A DNA stretch of 64,000 bases from contig NZ_BSVC01000004.1 of assembly GCF_030269905.1 (NCBI RefSeq), positions 496,001-560,000 on the forward strand. The letters run 5' to 3'. The notes beneath the pieces are model-generated. The model searched no databases. It saw nothing but the letters and a program-made list of their open reading frames with translations, and was not told the DNA's origin. Source of the stretch: Pelosinus sp. IPA-1 (lineage in GTDB: Bacteria; Bacillota; Negativicutes; DSM-13327). The stretch's first letter is position 1, and the number at the start of each line of letters is the position of its first letter. A program made the position numbers and the translations under genes. Positions 55,490 through 64,000 of this stretch are shown piece by piece.

Positions 55490-56191
55490 TTACTCAGCTT
55501 CTTCTACTTGTTCGCCTTGTCTTGCTTCTAAAATAGCATCCGCCATTTTAGCAGTAAGTAATTTAACAGCACGAATTGCATCATCATTACCAGGAATAAC
55601 ATAATCAATTTCATCAGGATCACAATTAGTATCAACAATAGCTACAATTGGTATACCAAGTTTTTTAGCTTCGGCAACAGCAATGCGCTCTTTGCGAGGA
55701 TCAATTATGAATAATGCTCCAGGTAACTTAGTCATATTTTTAATACCACCAAGGAATTTTTGCAATCTTTCCATTTCATGGCGAAGAGTGATTACTTCCT
55801 TTTTGGATAATACTTCAAATAATCCTTTTTCTTCCATTCCTTCTAATTCTTTCAAACGACCAATACGTTTTTGAATCGTTTGGAAATTAGTCAGCATACC
55901 GCCAAGCCATCTTTCATTAACAAAATACATGTTAGAACGAATTGCTTCTTCTTTTACAGCATCTTGCGCTTGTTTTTTTGTACCAACAAATAAAATAGTT
56001 TCATCTTGTGCAATTTCACGCACAAAATTGTAGGCATCTTCTACTTTTTTGACTGTTTTTTGTAAGTCAATTATGTAGATGCCATTGCGCTCCGTAAAAA
56101 TATAAGGAGCCATTTTAGGGTTCCACCTTCTAGTTTGATGTCCAAAATGAACACCAGCTTCCAATAGTTGTTTCATAGAAATTACTGACAT
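55490..56191 (-). CDS. rpsB: 30S ribosomal protein S2
   Basis: 233 aa. [22 protein letters not shown] at the start, the coiled-coil insertion (about 100-145), and [31 protein letters not shown] upstream of ATG. A roughly 100-nt leader precedes the gene and could hold autoregulatory structure; none was identified with certainty. Confidence 0.98.
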   Translation of the reverse strand: MSVISMKQLLEAGVHFGHQTRRWNPKMAPYIFTERNGIYIIDLQKTVKKVEDAYNFVREIAQDETILFVGTKKQAQDAVKEEAIRSNMYFVNERWLGGMLTNFQTIQKRIGRLKELEGMEEKGLFEVLSKKEVITLRHEMERLQKFLGGIKNMTKLPGALFIIDPRKERIAVAEAKKLGIPIVAIVDTNCDPDEIDYVIPGNDDAIRAVKLLTAKMADAILEARQGEQVEEAE

Positions 56192-56307
56192 ATTTATACC
56201 TCCTGTTAAATTACCGCCGCAATCCGCATCTTTTATTTTCCACCAATGCTGTAACGCCCTGGCACAGTAAATAAAATTAGTTTGCGTGTGGATTTAGAAT
56301 ACGAATC

Positions 56308-56336
56308 ATTATATCATTTTTTTTTAAAGGTAACAA
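56308..56336 (-). promoter_or_regulatory. Sigma-A-type promoter for rpsB-tsf
   Basis: On the minus strand TTGTTA (56331-56336), 17 bp, TATAAT (56308-56313), about 115 nt upstream of rpsB. Near-consensus vegetative promoter with an A-rich spacer. Confidence 0.8.
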
Positions 56337-56344
56337 GTATTTTG

Positions 56345-56914
56345 TTACTTTTTGTTATTTTTTTTATTCAACTGTAATAACAGTATAATTTCGCTTTTAC
56401 TAATACCTGTAATCTTCGCAATCTCAGTACTACTATGCCCCTGATCAGCCAATGATAATATAGTATCACGTTTATTACTGCGGGCTAATTCTTTATAATT
56501 ATCTACACCATTTTCTTGTTTCTCATTGATAGGCATAGCCATTTGACTTAACTCTTTAGCTTCTTTTCTCTGATCTTCTTCAAGTTTAATTTCTGAAGGG
56601 TTCGATATAAATTCAATTGGGCAATCTACTATGTCTTCAGTTTTTTTCTCCAAAGGTTTGTTTGCAGCTCTAATTTTTTCATCCAATAATACAATACTTG
56701 TATCAGCTGTTTCCAATAGTTCTTCTAAATACTTAATTCTTTCTTCAAGTCGCTGAATCACAAGGTCAGCTGTTTTCTCTAATTCTTCTTGTAATTGATT
56801 TGCAGAGGATTTCATATTCAGAGAAAATACGTGTAATAACATATTCCTTTTATAAAATATAAAAAGAATTACAAAAATAATCACAAGTATAGAAACCAAA
56901 AGACTTGATAACAT
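56345..56914 (-). CDS. Membrane-anchored coiled-coil protein with C-terminal HTH-like segment
   Basis: 189 aa. N-terminal transmembrane helix (residues about 4-24), long coiled coil (about 35-80, LQEELEKTADLVIQRLEERI), acidic linker, and a C-terminal segment DTILSLADQGHSSTEIAKIT followed by GISKSEI, which resembles a resolvase-type helix-turn-helix. Such DUF6115-like proteins lie at the ends of flagellar operons in Firmicutes. Function unknown. Confidence 0.65.
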   Translation of the reverse strand: MLSSLLVSILVIIFVILFIFYKRNMLLHVFSLNMKSSANQLQEELEKTADLVIQRLEERIKYLEELLETADTSIVLLDEKIRAANKPLEKKTEDIVDCPIEFISNPSEIKLEEDQRKEAKELSQMAMPINEKQENGVDNYKELARSNKRDTILSLADQGHSSTEIAKITGISKSEIILLLQLNKKNNKK

Positions 56915-56949
56915 ACTACCACCTCATTAGCCACGCGTACAGCATTACG

Positions 56950-57285
56950 TCATGTTTTTATATCAACCAAATGACCAAGTATGGGATCTTCATTAGATGC
57001 ATGGTTCAACGTTTCACACTCTTTGTCATTCTTTTTAGTACCTTTGCAATTTTTCTCATCTCTTGGGTGATTTTTTTCCCTTGGCTCTTTTTCTCGCCCA
57101 ATCTTACCGCCTTCACTTTTAGCTGTGCCTTGCACTTGTTGTTGGCGATTTGTCGAAATATCTTTCCATTGTTCAGCAAATTGTTGTTGTTGTAAAGTGT
57201 CTTGTTGTTTTGCAATCGACTGCGCTTTGCCAACTTCCGTAGCCTTAGGGATCAGTACTTGTAAATCGACTGAGTTAATAGCCAT
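56950..57285 (-). CDS. Hypothetical polar protein in the motility operon
   Basis: 111 aa starting MAINSVDLQVLIPKATEVGK, followed by a very polar, lysine- and glutamate-rich, probably disordered body. No domain recognised. GGTGAGGGG lies just before ATG 57285. Located between fapA and the coiled-coil gene. The N-terminal motif recurs, as I recall, in small proteins of Firmicute flagellar clusters. Confidence 0.6.
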   Translation of the reverse strand: MAINSVDLQVLIPKATEVGKAQSIAKQQDTLQQQQFAEQWKDISTNRQQQVQGTAKSEGGKIGREKEPREKNHPRDEKNCKGTKKNDKECETLNHASNEDPILGHLVDIKT

Positions 57286-57357
57286 ACCCCTCACCACCCC
57301 ATTACAATATTACAAATGTCTGACTTGCAATAGACTATCAAAACCTAATAATACATG

Positions 57358-58983
57358 CTATTTAAAATTTCCAACTTTGATTTCTCCATCTTCTGCATAT
57401 AAGGAGACAAATTTCAAAGTATCCCGTATTGGTTTAACTAGAGTACCAACAACAACCTTTACACCAGGATAAATGGCCTCTGCTACCTTTATACGTCCAG
57501 CACGCATTTCTTCAAATTCCCCTTCAATAACTTTCATACGCGTACGCATCGTTTCGGCTTGACCAACGAGATGGAATTGAGCTTTTGTTAATTTTAGAAG
57601 CATTTCTCGTTTATCAGCAGGTATGGTATGCTGATCCATTGCTCTTAGAATGCTTAAAGCCTTTTGCGTTTGTTCAAGATTCACTTCTACCTTTTTAATT
57701 TCCCGCCGTATATGCTGATATTCTTCCCTAATTGTTGGGTTGACGCCAACTTCCAACTCCGTACTTGTTGACATCTGGGTTCCAACTACTTTTGCACGGA
57801 TTTCCTCACCCGCCATAATATTCCCACCAACAATCAATCCACGACGTCCTTCGACCTGGACTTTTTTACCTGCAGTAATACGGGAATGCATAACTACATC
57901 ACTAACTAATATTTCTACCCCCGCATGAACTGTGGCATTTTCAATAAACTTAGCGACTACATTTTCTTTTGCCTTAACATAGCCACGATGCATACCTTGA
58001 ATACCCATTTTTATTACTACATTTTTTCCTTCAACTGTTCCGCCGCTGACAGAACCAAAAATTTCTACATTACCATCAGCTTTTACCGAAAATCCAGGCA
58101 TTACTGATCCACGCACTGTAACATTACCGATAAATTCAATATTCCCTGTAGAAACATCTACATCTTCTTTAATTTCAATAATTGGCAATACATTAACTTT
58201 ATTATTTACAATTAAGAGTTGTCCTGCAATTTCAGCTTTGATTGTATTCGTATCAACAACCTTGACATTTTTCCCCACAGGTAACATTAAATCTTTACCC
58301 GGTTTCGCAATAACTGGATGACCCAATACATCAGTTCCTGGAACTCCTGGAGTTGCCAAAATCTTTTCGGCCAATAAATCATCTTGCTGAACTGTAGTAA
58401 AGAGATTCATCTTCTTAAAATCTACACTACCATCCTCCAACTCCTGTGGACGGGCCTTATCTGCAATAGTTACGTGGTATTTTATCTGAGCATTCGTTCC
58501 ATGAATAGGTTGTTGTCCAGTAGCACATACTACACTAGTACCAGGAGAATCATATGCCTTTTTGATAGCTTCTTGGTTCAGACCAAAAACTATACCACTT
58601 GCTTTGATTTTCTCGAATACTGTTTCCATACTCAATGGCTTACATTTTGGCGGTAAGATAATTTCGAGAGATGCTTCCATCTTATCACGTGTCACTACAA
58701 TTTGAATTTCTGGTTCAGGTGGAGGTACTATAACAGGTTTTTCTGCAATTTTTGCTGGCTGGCCATCAGCTGTCTTTATTGTCTGTATGATAGCATTTTT
58801 ATTAAATTCAGTTATATCCCGCTTATTTAATTGTTCAATTATCGCAATTTCACTTACAGAAGTTTTCCCTTCTGCAGGAGCGTCAATTATTAAATACACA
58901 CCGCTGCTATTCATTGTAATTGAATAGCCAGCAAATTCAATTTTTTCTCCAGCCTCAACTACTGCGCGCTCATCATCACTCAT
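57358..58983 (-). CDS. fapA: Flagellar assembly protein A family (DUF342)
   Basis: 541 aa. N-terminal region, then the DUF342/FapA beta-helix (about 160-430) with repeated short strands such as GNIEFIGNVTVRGSVMPGF and VEGKNVVIKMGIQGM, then a coiled coil (about 420-480). The family is linked to flagellar and polar organisation. ATG 58983 after GGGGG by 8 nt; overlaps sigD start region closely, sigD stop being at 59007. Confidence 0.85.
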   Translation of the reverse strand: MSDDERAVVEAGEKIEFAGYSITMNSSGVYLIIDAPAEGKTSVSEIAIIEQLNKRDITEFNKNAIIQTIKTADGQPAKIAEKPVIVPPPEPEIQIVVTRDKMEASLEIILPPKCKPLSMETVFEKIKASGIVFGLNQEAIKKAYDSPGTSVVCATGQQPIHGTNAQIKYHVTIADKARPQELEDGSVDFKKMNLFTTVQQDDLLAEKILATPGVPGTDVLGHPVIAKPGKDLMLPVGKNVKVVDTNTIKAEIAGQLLIVNNKVNVLPIIEIKEDVDVSTGNIEFIGNVTVRGSVMPGFSVKADGNVEIFGSVSGGTVEGKNVVIKMGIQGMHRGYVKAKENVVAKFIENATVHAGVEILVSDVVMHSRITAGKKVQVEGRRGLIVGGNIMAGEEIRAKVVGTQMSTSTELEVGVNPTIREEYQHIRREIKKVEVNLEQTQKALSILRAMDQHTIPADKREMLLKLTKAQFHLVGQAETMRTRMKVIEGEFEEMRAGRIKVAEAIYPGVKVVVGTLVKPIRDTLKFVSLYAEDGEIKVGNFK

Positions 58984-59006
58984 AGCCACAACCCCCTTAA
59001 ACTGTA

Positions 59007-59765
59007 TCAAATAAAGCTTGATTTAATACGTGATAGTGCCCCTCTTAATCTAAAAATTGACTTCGTATGAAGTTGAGAAATACGTGCCTCAGACAGTTTC
59101 ATAATTAGACTAATTTCTTTTAATGTTAAACCTTCATAATAGTATAATGTAACCACTAATTTTTCTTTTTCAGGCAGTTTGTCAATCGCCTTTGCCAGAG
59201 CGTGTTTGACTTCTTCCACTTCTATCTGCTCTGAAGGATTTGCTAAATGGGAAGAAGATGTTTCAGTTTTAATAAACTCTTCCAAAGGGACTATAGTACA
59301 AGCATTAAGTTGATTTAGTAAGGTATATAACTCATTTAGTGTAATATTAAGTGCTTGAGCTATCTCATTGTCAGTAGCAACGCGGCAGAGTTTGTTTTCG
59401 AGTTGAGATACCGTCTGTTCATATTGTTTCGCTTTTTGTCTGACGCTAGTAGGTACCCAATCTTGTGCACGAATCGCATCTAACATAGACCCTCTGATAC
59501 GAACTACCGCATATGTTTCAAATTTAATAGCCCGCATAGGATCATATTTTTCAATTGCATCAAGTAAGCCAAAAAAGCCATTACTAATTAAATCGTCTTT
59601 ATCTACATACTGAGGCAAGCTAATTGCAATCCGGCTAGCAACTAACTTAACTAATGGTAAATAACGTTCAATCAATTTTTCTCTTGTTTCGACTTTTCTA
59701 GTTTGTTGATACTCTAACCATAATTTCATAATGTCTTCTATTTTAGCCTGGTTATTAACCATCAT
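59007..59765 (-). CDS. sigD: Motility sigma factor, FliA/SigD/WhiG family
   Basis: 252 aa. Region 2 with YVDKDDLISNGFFGLLDAIEKYDP and FETYAVVRIRGSMLDAIRAQDWVPTSVR, the FliA-type hallmark; region 3; region 4 with LTLKEISLIMKLSEARISQLHTKS. Directs late flagellar and chemotaxis genes. GGGGGT lies 9 nt before the ATG. Confidence 0.93.
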   Translation of the reverse strand: MMVNNQAKIEDIMKLWLEYQQTRKVETREKLIERYLPLVKLVASRIAISLPQYVDKDDLISNGFFGLLDAIEKYDPMRAIKFETYAVVRIRGSMLDAIRAQDWVPTSVRQKAKQYEQTVSQLENKLCRVATDNEIAQALNITLNELYTLLNQLNACTIVPLEEFIKTETSSSHLANPSEQIEVEEVKHALAKAIDKLPEKEKLVVTLYYYEGLTLKEISLIMKLSEARISQLHTKSIFRLRGALSRIKSSFI

Positions 59766-59796
59766 TTATAATTACCCCCACTAACTCACATATACA

Positions 59797-60117
59797 TCAT
59801 TCTTTGGGGCGCGATATCTGCTCAAAATTGCCAGAGGTAAATGGGGCAAATTCAGAATCTGTAGATAAATTTTCGAGCGGTTCCTGCTCGTCAATAATCT
59901 CTGTTTCCTGCCTACGTCCCATCTCTTTTTCTAACACTCTTTTAAAAAAATTTTCGGCTATAATACCTATACCATAACCAATAAAACCAAACACAGCAAT
60001 TGAAATAATAATACGATACAAAACAGTTTCTATTCTAGCACCTTGTAATATACCATTTAGGAGTGTCAGAGCGCCAACAATTGATGCCAAACCTAAAGCA
60101 ATGCGCAACTTAAGCAC
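59797..60117 (-). CDS. Small membrane protein in the che operon
   Basis: 106 aa with two transmembrane helices (about 4-24 and 33-55) and an acidic cytosolic tail. GTG 60117 after GGAGGG. No family recognised. It sits between cheD and sigD, where Firmicutes often have an uncharacterised small gene. Confidence 0.65.
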   Translation of the reverse strand: MLKLRIALGLASIVGALTLLNGILQGARIETVLYRIIISIAVFGFIGYGIGIIAENFFKRVLEKEMGRRQETEIIDEQEPLENLSTDSEFAPFTSGNFEQISRPKE

Positions 60118-60134
60118 TCTCTATCCCTCCCTAA

Positions 60135-60620
60135 TTATAATTCTTTCTCGCCCTTAGCAATTGTCCTAACACGATAGATCCCTGTATCTAATTGCAATTC
60201 CACTGTTCGTCCATAATTTCCACCCGTATCATCTGCTACAAGTTTAATATCCATCTTTTTAAGCAACATTCGTACTGCTTCTGAGTTACGTTCACCAACA
60301 CGCATAACATCCGTTGCATTTGCGAAGGTAAACATTTGAGCTCCACCAGCAATCTTTGCCGTGATCCGGGACTTTACTGCTCCTAATTTTATCATTTCAT
60401 CAAGCATTAAAGGTAAAGCTGTATTCGCAAACTTTGCAGGGTTTTCTGCCGAGCGAGCTTGTGTACTATCTGGAAGCATTATATGAGCCAATCCACCAAT
60501 TTTACTCACTGGATCGTATAATGCAATACCAACACAAGAACCTAGCCCGTAACTTATCAGACTACTAGGATTTCGACCAACTTTATAATCAGCCATCCCT
60601 ACTTTTATCAGTTCTGACAT
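60135..60620 (-). CDS. cheD: Chemoreceptor glutamine deamidase CheD
   Basis: 161 aa. SYGLGSCVGIALYDP holds the catalytic cysteine; GGLAHIMLPDS gives the histidine; KIAGGAQMF and GNYGRTVELQLDTG follow. Deamidates receptors and binds CheC to tune adaptation. ATG overlaps the cheC stop by one base. Confidence 0.94.
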   Translation of the reverse strand: MSELIKVGMADYKVGRNPSSLISYGLGSCVGIALYDPVSKIGGLAHIMLPDSTQARSAENPAKFANTALPLMLDEMIKLGAVKSRITAKIAGGAQMFTFANATDVMRVGERNSEAVRMLLKKMDIKLVADDTGGNYGRTVELQLDTGIYRVRTIAKGEKEL

Positions 60621-61240
60621 TATTCCTTCACCCCTATTGCCGCCAAAATAGTATTTAACGAACCAGGATCAGGAATTAAGAAGAAATGTCCTTTTACACC
60701 ATCACTCTCAGTTGTAAATTCAGTTTCAATTACTAGAGCATGATCTCCCATTTGACCTAACTGAATTAAGATAACACTTAAAATAGCTCCAGCCATATCC
60801 ATAGCCAACGCAGGAATAGATGGTAATAATGTCAACTTCGTGAAATGAGATAATGCATTTAAGTATGCACCTGCAAGAATATTACCAATCTCCATCAAGG
60901 CTGATTCATCCATTGAGTTTAGCGATGTTGTATGACCTTGTTCTCGCCCCATTAGCATATCTACTAAATAAAAGGCACTATCCCGCGGTAGTAGAAATAA
61001 AATACTGCTAGGTGCAGGACCATATACACGTAAATATACGCCTGCAACCATTGCATCTGGGCCACCTACTACATCTGGAACTTCCCCTAATGGCATAATA
61101 GCAATTTTAGGAACCGTCATATCTATTTTTCGATTGATAATTTGGGACAAAGCTGTGGCGGAATTACCAGCACCGACATTGCCAATTTCTCTTAATGCAT
61201 CCAATTGCAAATTTGATAAATTCAATATTTCATCCGACAA
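60620..61240 (-). CDS. cheC: CheY-P phosphatase CheC
   Basis: About 206 aa with two CheC repeats: EIGNVGAGNSATALSQI near residue 20 and MEIGNILAGAYLNAL near 115, each with the Glu-Asn active pair. Removes phosphate from CheY-P. TTG 61240 (GAGGTGG 5 nt before) is preferred over GTG 61249, which lies within the site. Confidence 0.92.
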   Translation of the reverse strand: MSDEILNLSNLQLDALREIGNVGAGNSATALSQIINRKIDMTVPKIAIMPLGEVPDVVGGPDAMVAGVYLRVYGPAPSSILFLLPRDSAFYLVDMLMGREQGHTTSLNSMDESALMEIGNILAGAYLNALSHFTKLTLLPSIPALAMDMAGAILSVILIQLGQMGDHALVIETEFTTESDGVKGHFFLIPDPGSLNTILAAIGVKE

Positions 61241-61270
61241 TATTTCCACCTCATTTATAGTTCAAAATAA

Positions 61271-61735
61271 CTATATCGCTTTTGTTTCCTGTCCAATCCC
61301 AATAATTTCTTCTAAATTTAGTAAAATTAATAGTCGATTCTCTAATTTACCCACTCCACTAAGGTAACTAGCTGCTACACTTCCTGCAACAACATCTGGG
61401 GAATCGATATTCTCCTGATTGATAGTCATAACTTCAGATACTGCGTCTACAATCATTCCCACGGATAGTTCGTCAACTTTTACAATAATTATACGGGTGT
61501 CTTCTGTAATTACTTGCTGAGGCAAATTGAGACGTTTTTTTAAATCAATAACAGGTAAAACACTACCTCTTAAGTTAATTACACCTTTTATGTAATCCGG
61601 AGTGTGAGGAACTCTTGTAATATCTGTAATACGCTTAATTTCTTGGACTTGTAAAATACTTACACTATATTCTTCCCGGCCTAGTTTAAAAACAACTAAT
61701 TGTACTTCACTATTTGAGTAAATTTGCTCTGACAT
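61271..61735 (-). CDS. cheW: Chemotaxis coupling protein CheW
   Basis: 154 aa, single CheW domain: VVFKLGREEYSVSILQVQEI, VINLRGSVLPVIDLKKR and VGMIVDAVSEVM. Couples CheA to receptors. Preceded by cheA with a 14-bp gap. Confidence 0.96.
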   Translation of the reverse strand: MSEQIYSNSEVQLVVFKLGREEYSVSILQVQEIKRITDITRVPHTPDYIKGVINLRGSVLPVIDLKKRLNLPQQVITEDTRIIIVKVDELSVGMIVDAVSEVMTINQENIDSPDVVAGSVAASYLSGVGKLENRLLILLNLEEIIGIGQETKAI

Positions 61736-61749
61736 GTGCTGTCCCCCCC

Positions 61750-63783
61750 TTATTGGATTAATGAACCTATATCTAAAATAAGAGCTACTTGACCATTACC
61801 CAAAATAGTCGCACCAGCAATAATCTTTATACCAGCTAATAATTTACCTAAAGATTTAATAACAATTTCTTGCTGACCTATTAAGTTATCAACAATAATC
61901 CCTGCACGTTGCTCGCCGATATGTACGATTACAACAAATAATTCTTCTTGTTGCTGTTCTTGCTGTTCCGTTTCAGGTATATTAAGTACATTAGCTAACC
62001 TGACGATCGGAATAATCTGACCCCGCAGTAGAATCACTTCTTTATTTTGTACTGTCTTAATTTCTGATGGCATAATGTTAATCGTACTATCAATGGAACC
62101 TAATGGAATTGCATAAATTTCTTCAGAAACCTTAACTAATAATGCCTGGATGATTGCTAATGTTAGCGGTAAGCGAATTTTGAACTTACTACCTTCATTT
62201 ACCTTGGTTTCGACATCAACCATCCCACCAAGGGACTCTATCTTATTTTTTACCGCGTCCATACCTACGCCCCGACCTGATACATCAGTAACAACGGCAG
62301 CAGTTGAAAAACCTGGTAAGAAGACTAACCGAACTGCTTCATTCGCGTCCATAGCATCTGCTTCCCCTTGAGAGATAAGTCCCTTCTCAACAGCTTTGCG
62401 CTTAATAACATCAGCATTAATCCCTTTGCCATCATCTTCAACCATTATAATTACGTTGTTTCCTTCATGACGAGCAATTAAACGAATCTCACCAATAGGA
62501 TTTTTGCCCTTTTCTTCTCTTTCATGGGGCTGCTCAATACCATGGTCGATTGAATTACGTAATAGATGAACTAGAGGGTCACCAATTTCATCAATAACAG
62601 TGCGATCAAGCTCAGTTTCCTCACCTTGAATAATAAGATTAATTTCTTTATTAAGATCCCGGGATAAATCACGAACCATCCGAGGAAAACGATTAAATAC
62701 CTGTCCAACTGGAACCATACGCACTTTCATCACTACGGCCTGTAGATCAGTAGTTACCCTGTCCATTTGCTCAATGGTTTCAACTAAATCTGTTAATTTA
62801 TGCGTCAAACCAATTTGCTCTAATCTGGTCTTATTTATAACCAATTCACCAACAAGATTTAATAAGGTATCTAACTTGTCGATGTCTACACGTACGGATT
62901 GACCACTTTTATTCTTTTTTTCTACAACAGGTTGTGAAACTGTTGTAACAGCAGTTTTTTCAACTTCAGACTGTATCTTTGATGGCTGTTCCGTTATTTT
63001 TAACGTAGACTCTTGCTTATGTATTTCATCAGGCAATACGCATGGTAAAACATCAGCTTTATCAATTTCAGAAATTGATAGTACGGTTTGCTGAATTTTG
63101 TCTGCTTCAGAGCCAGTAACTATAACAACTTGAAAAGAAAGTGTAAAATTTTCTTTTTCTAATTCCTCTACTGCTGGAACACTTTTAATTACATCGCCTA
63201 TTTCATCTAATGCGTTCATAACCATATAAGACCTAGCCGATTTTAAAAGACAACCTTCACGCAAAGAAACCTGTATTTCATAGGCTTGCATACCTTGTGC
63301 CCGAGCCTTTTGAATAATAGCTATTTCCGTATCACTAAGTACTAAGGAAGAAGCTTCAACTACACTTTTAACCTCCGCGTTTGTAACACTCGTCGGAACT
63401 GGTTCACCTTTCGCTAGCGCCTTAAGTTTAGTTATAAGTGGTTTACTGTCAACAGAACTTTCACTATTAGTAGCAACACTTTCAACTAATTGTTCCAATG
63501 TGTCTACACATTTAAAGATTGTATCAATAATATCATGACTAGCTTTTAATTGCCCTTTACGAAGCAAGTCCAAAATATTTTCCATCTCATGTGTTAATTC
63601 AGCAATCGTTGTAAAACCCATTGTCGCTGACATACCCTTGATTGTATGTGCACTACGAAATATTTCACTTAATACGGATAAATTATCAGGATCATTTTCC
63701 AAATCCAATACACAACTATTTAGAGTTTGCAAATGTTCGCGCGACTCTTCTAAAAACATTCCCATATATTGATTCGTATCCAA
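61750..63783 (-). CDS. cheA: Chemotaxis histidine kinase CheA
   Basis: 677 aa: HPt domain with phosphorylated H46 in RSAHTIKGMS, a P2-like response-regulator-binding part (about 165-265), dimerisation domain, HATPase with N-box HLLRNSIDHGIE, G1 VEDDGKGIN and G2 VSGRGVGMDAVK, and a CheW-like C-terminus. TTG 63783 has GGAGGTGG 5 nt upstream; an ATG at 63798 overlaps that site. Confidence 0.96.
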   Translation of the reverse strand: MDTNQYMGMFLEESREHLQTLNSCVLDLENDPDNLSVLSEIFRSAHTIKGMSATMGFTTIAELTHEMENILDLLRKGQLKASHDIIDTIFKCVDTLEQLVESVATNSESSVDSKPLITKLKALAKGEPVPTSVTNAEVKSVVEASSLVLSDTEIAIIQKARAQGMQAYEIQVSLREGCLLKSARSYMVMNALDEIGDVIKSVPAVEELEKENFTLSFQVVIVTGSEADKIQQTVLSISEIDKADVLPCVLPDEIHKQESTLKITEQPSKIQSEVEKTAVTTVSQPVVEKKNKSGQSVRVDIDKLDTLLNLVGELVINKTRLEQIGLTHKLTDLVETIEQMDRVTTDLQAVVMKVRMVPVGQVFNRFPRMVRDLSRDLNKEINLIIQGEETELDRTVIDEIGDPLVHLLRNSIDHGIEQPHEREEKGKNPIGEIRLIARHEGNNVIIMVEDDGKGINADVIKRKAVEKGLISQGEADAMDANEAVRLVFLPGFSTAAVVTDVSGRGVGMDAVKNKIESLGGMVDVETKVNEGSKFKIRLPLTLAIIQALLVKVSEEIYAIPLGSIDSTINIMPSEIKTVQNKEVILLRGQIIPIVRLANVLNIPETEQQEQQQEELFVVIVHIGEQRAGIIVDNLIGQQEIVIKSLGKLLAGIKIIAGATILGNGQVALILDIGSLIQ

Positions 63784-63800
63784 AATTTCCACCTCCATAT

Positions 63801-64000
63801 TTATTTGACAAGAGATTTAATAATTTCTGCAGCAATCGATGAAAGAGGTACAACTTTATCAACTACACCTAATTCAATAGCGGACTTTGGCATACCAAAA
63901 ACAACTGCTGTAGATTGATCTTCGGCTATAGTATATCCCTGTTGCTGTTTTATCGCTTGTATACCCTTCGCCCCATCATGACCCATTCCGGTAAGTATGA
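63801..64000 (-). CDS. cheB: CheB methylesterase, C-terminal part (runs off the window)
   Basis: The last 65 residues: [12 protein letters not shown] with the catalytic aspartate of the esterase domain, then [14 protein letters not shown], the usual CheB end. The 5' part lies beyond 64000. Removes methyl groups from receptors. Confidence 0.93.
   Translation of the reverse strand, partial: ILTGMGHDGAKGIQAIKQQQGYTIAEDQSTAVVFGMPKSAIELGVVDKVVPLSSIAAEIIKSLVK

Overview
The window reads as chromosomal DNA of an endospore-forming, motile, diderm Firmicute (class Negativicutes, most like the Sporomusaceae such as Pelosinus or Sporomusa). Three things support this: a set of sporulation genes (spoIIGA, sigE, sigG, spoIIR, a SpoVD-like penicillin-binding protein, a ymxH/ylmC gene), an outer-membrane porin with signal peptide and C-terminal Phe, and AT-rich DNA with strong Shine-Dalgarno sites and frequent TTG/GTG starts. 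The genus is an inference. Nearly all genes lie on the minus strand, so the text follows transcription from high to low coordinates.

Right end (64.0-56.3 kb): chemotaxis/motility block cheB (partial)-cheA-cheW-cheC-cheD-small membrane protein-sigD/fliA-fapA-two small genes. Then (56.3-46.1 kb) rpsB-tsf-pyrH-frr-small gene-[decayed ferredoxin]-uppS-cdsA-dxr-rseP-ispG-proS, combining translation, isoprenoid and phospholipid synthesis. A short mixed stretch follows (ArsC-like, RMD1-family, CoA-binding, thioredoxin).

At 43.7-38.6 kb lies a feoB-feoA iron-transport locus in which feoB is cut in two by a 2,973-bp element carrying a serine recombinase. After a redox DUF1858 gene and a polysaccharide deacetylase comes the division and cell-wall (dcw) cluster: mraZ-rsmH-ftsL-spoVD-murE-murF-mraY-murD-ftsW-murG-murC-murA-ddl-ftsQ-DUF881-sbp-ftsA-ftsZ. 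rsmH carries an in-frame TGA. Next is the sporulation block spoIIGA-sigE, then sigG-spoIIR behind a sigma-F-type promoter, then ymxH. The last genes are nrdR, nrdD, a radical-SAM gene, pgeF, yggS, sepF, proC, ylmH and divIVA (partial).

The main discovery is that ymxH is also cut in two, by a 4,196-bp element (8798-12993) bounded by an 11-bp direct repeat. It carries a related serine recombinase, a porin, a three-gene small-protein operon and a 45-aa protein. Removing either element between the shared cores rejoins the host reading frame exactly: an 87-aa YmxH and a 644-aa FeoB. Both elements have the same layout, with the recombinase at the edge next to the host gene's 5' part and convergent with it. 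This is the design of the skin element that interrupts sigK in Bacillus. The window therefore appears to hold two gene-interrupting, possibly developmentally excised elements. One sits in a sporulation-family gene behind a mother-cell-type promoter candidate, the other in an iron transporter.
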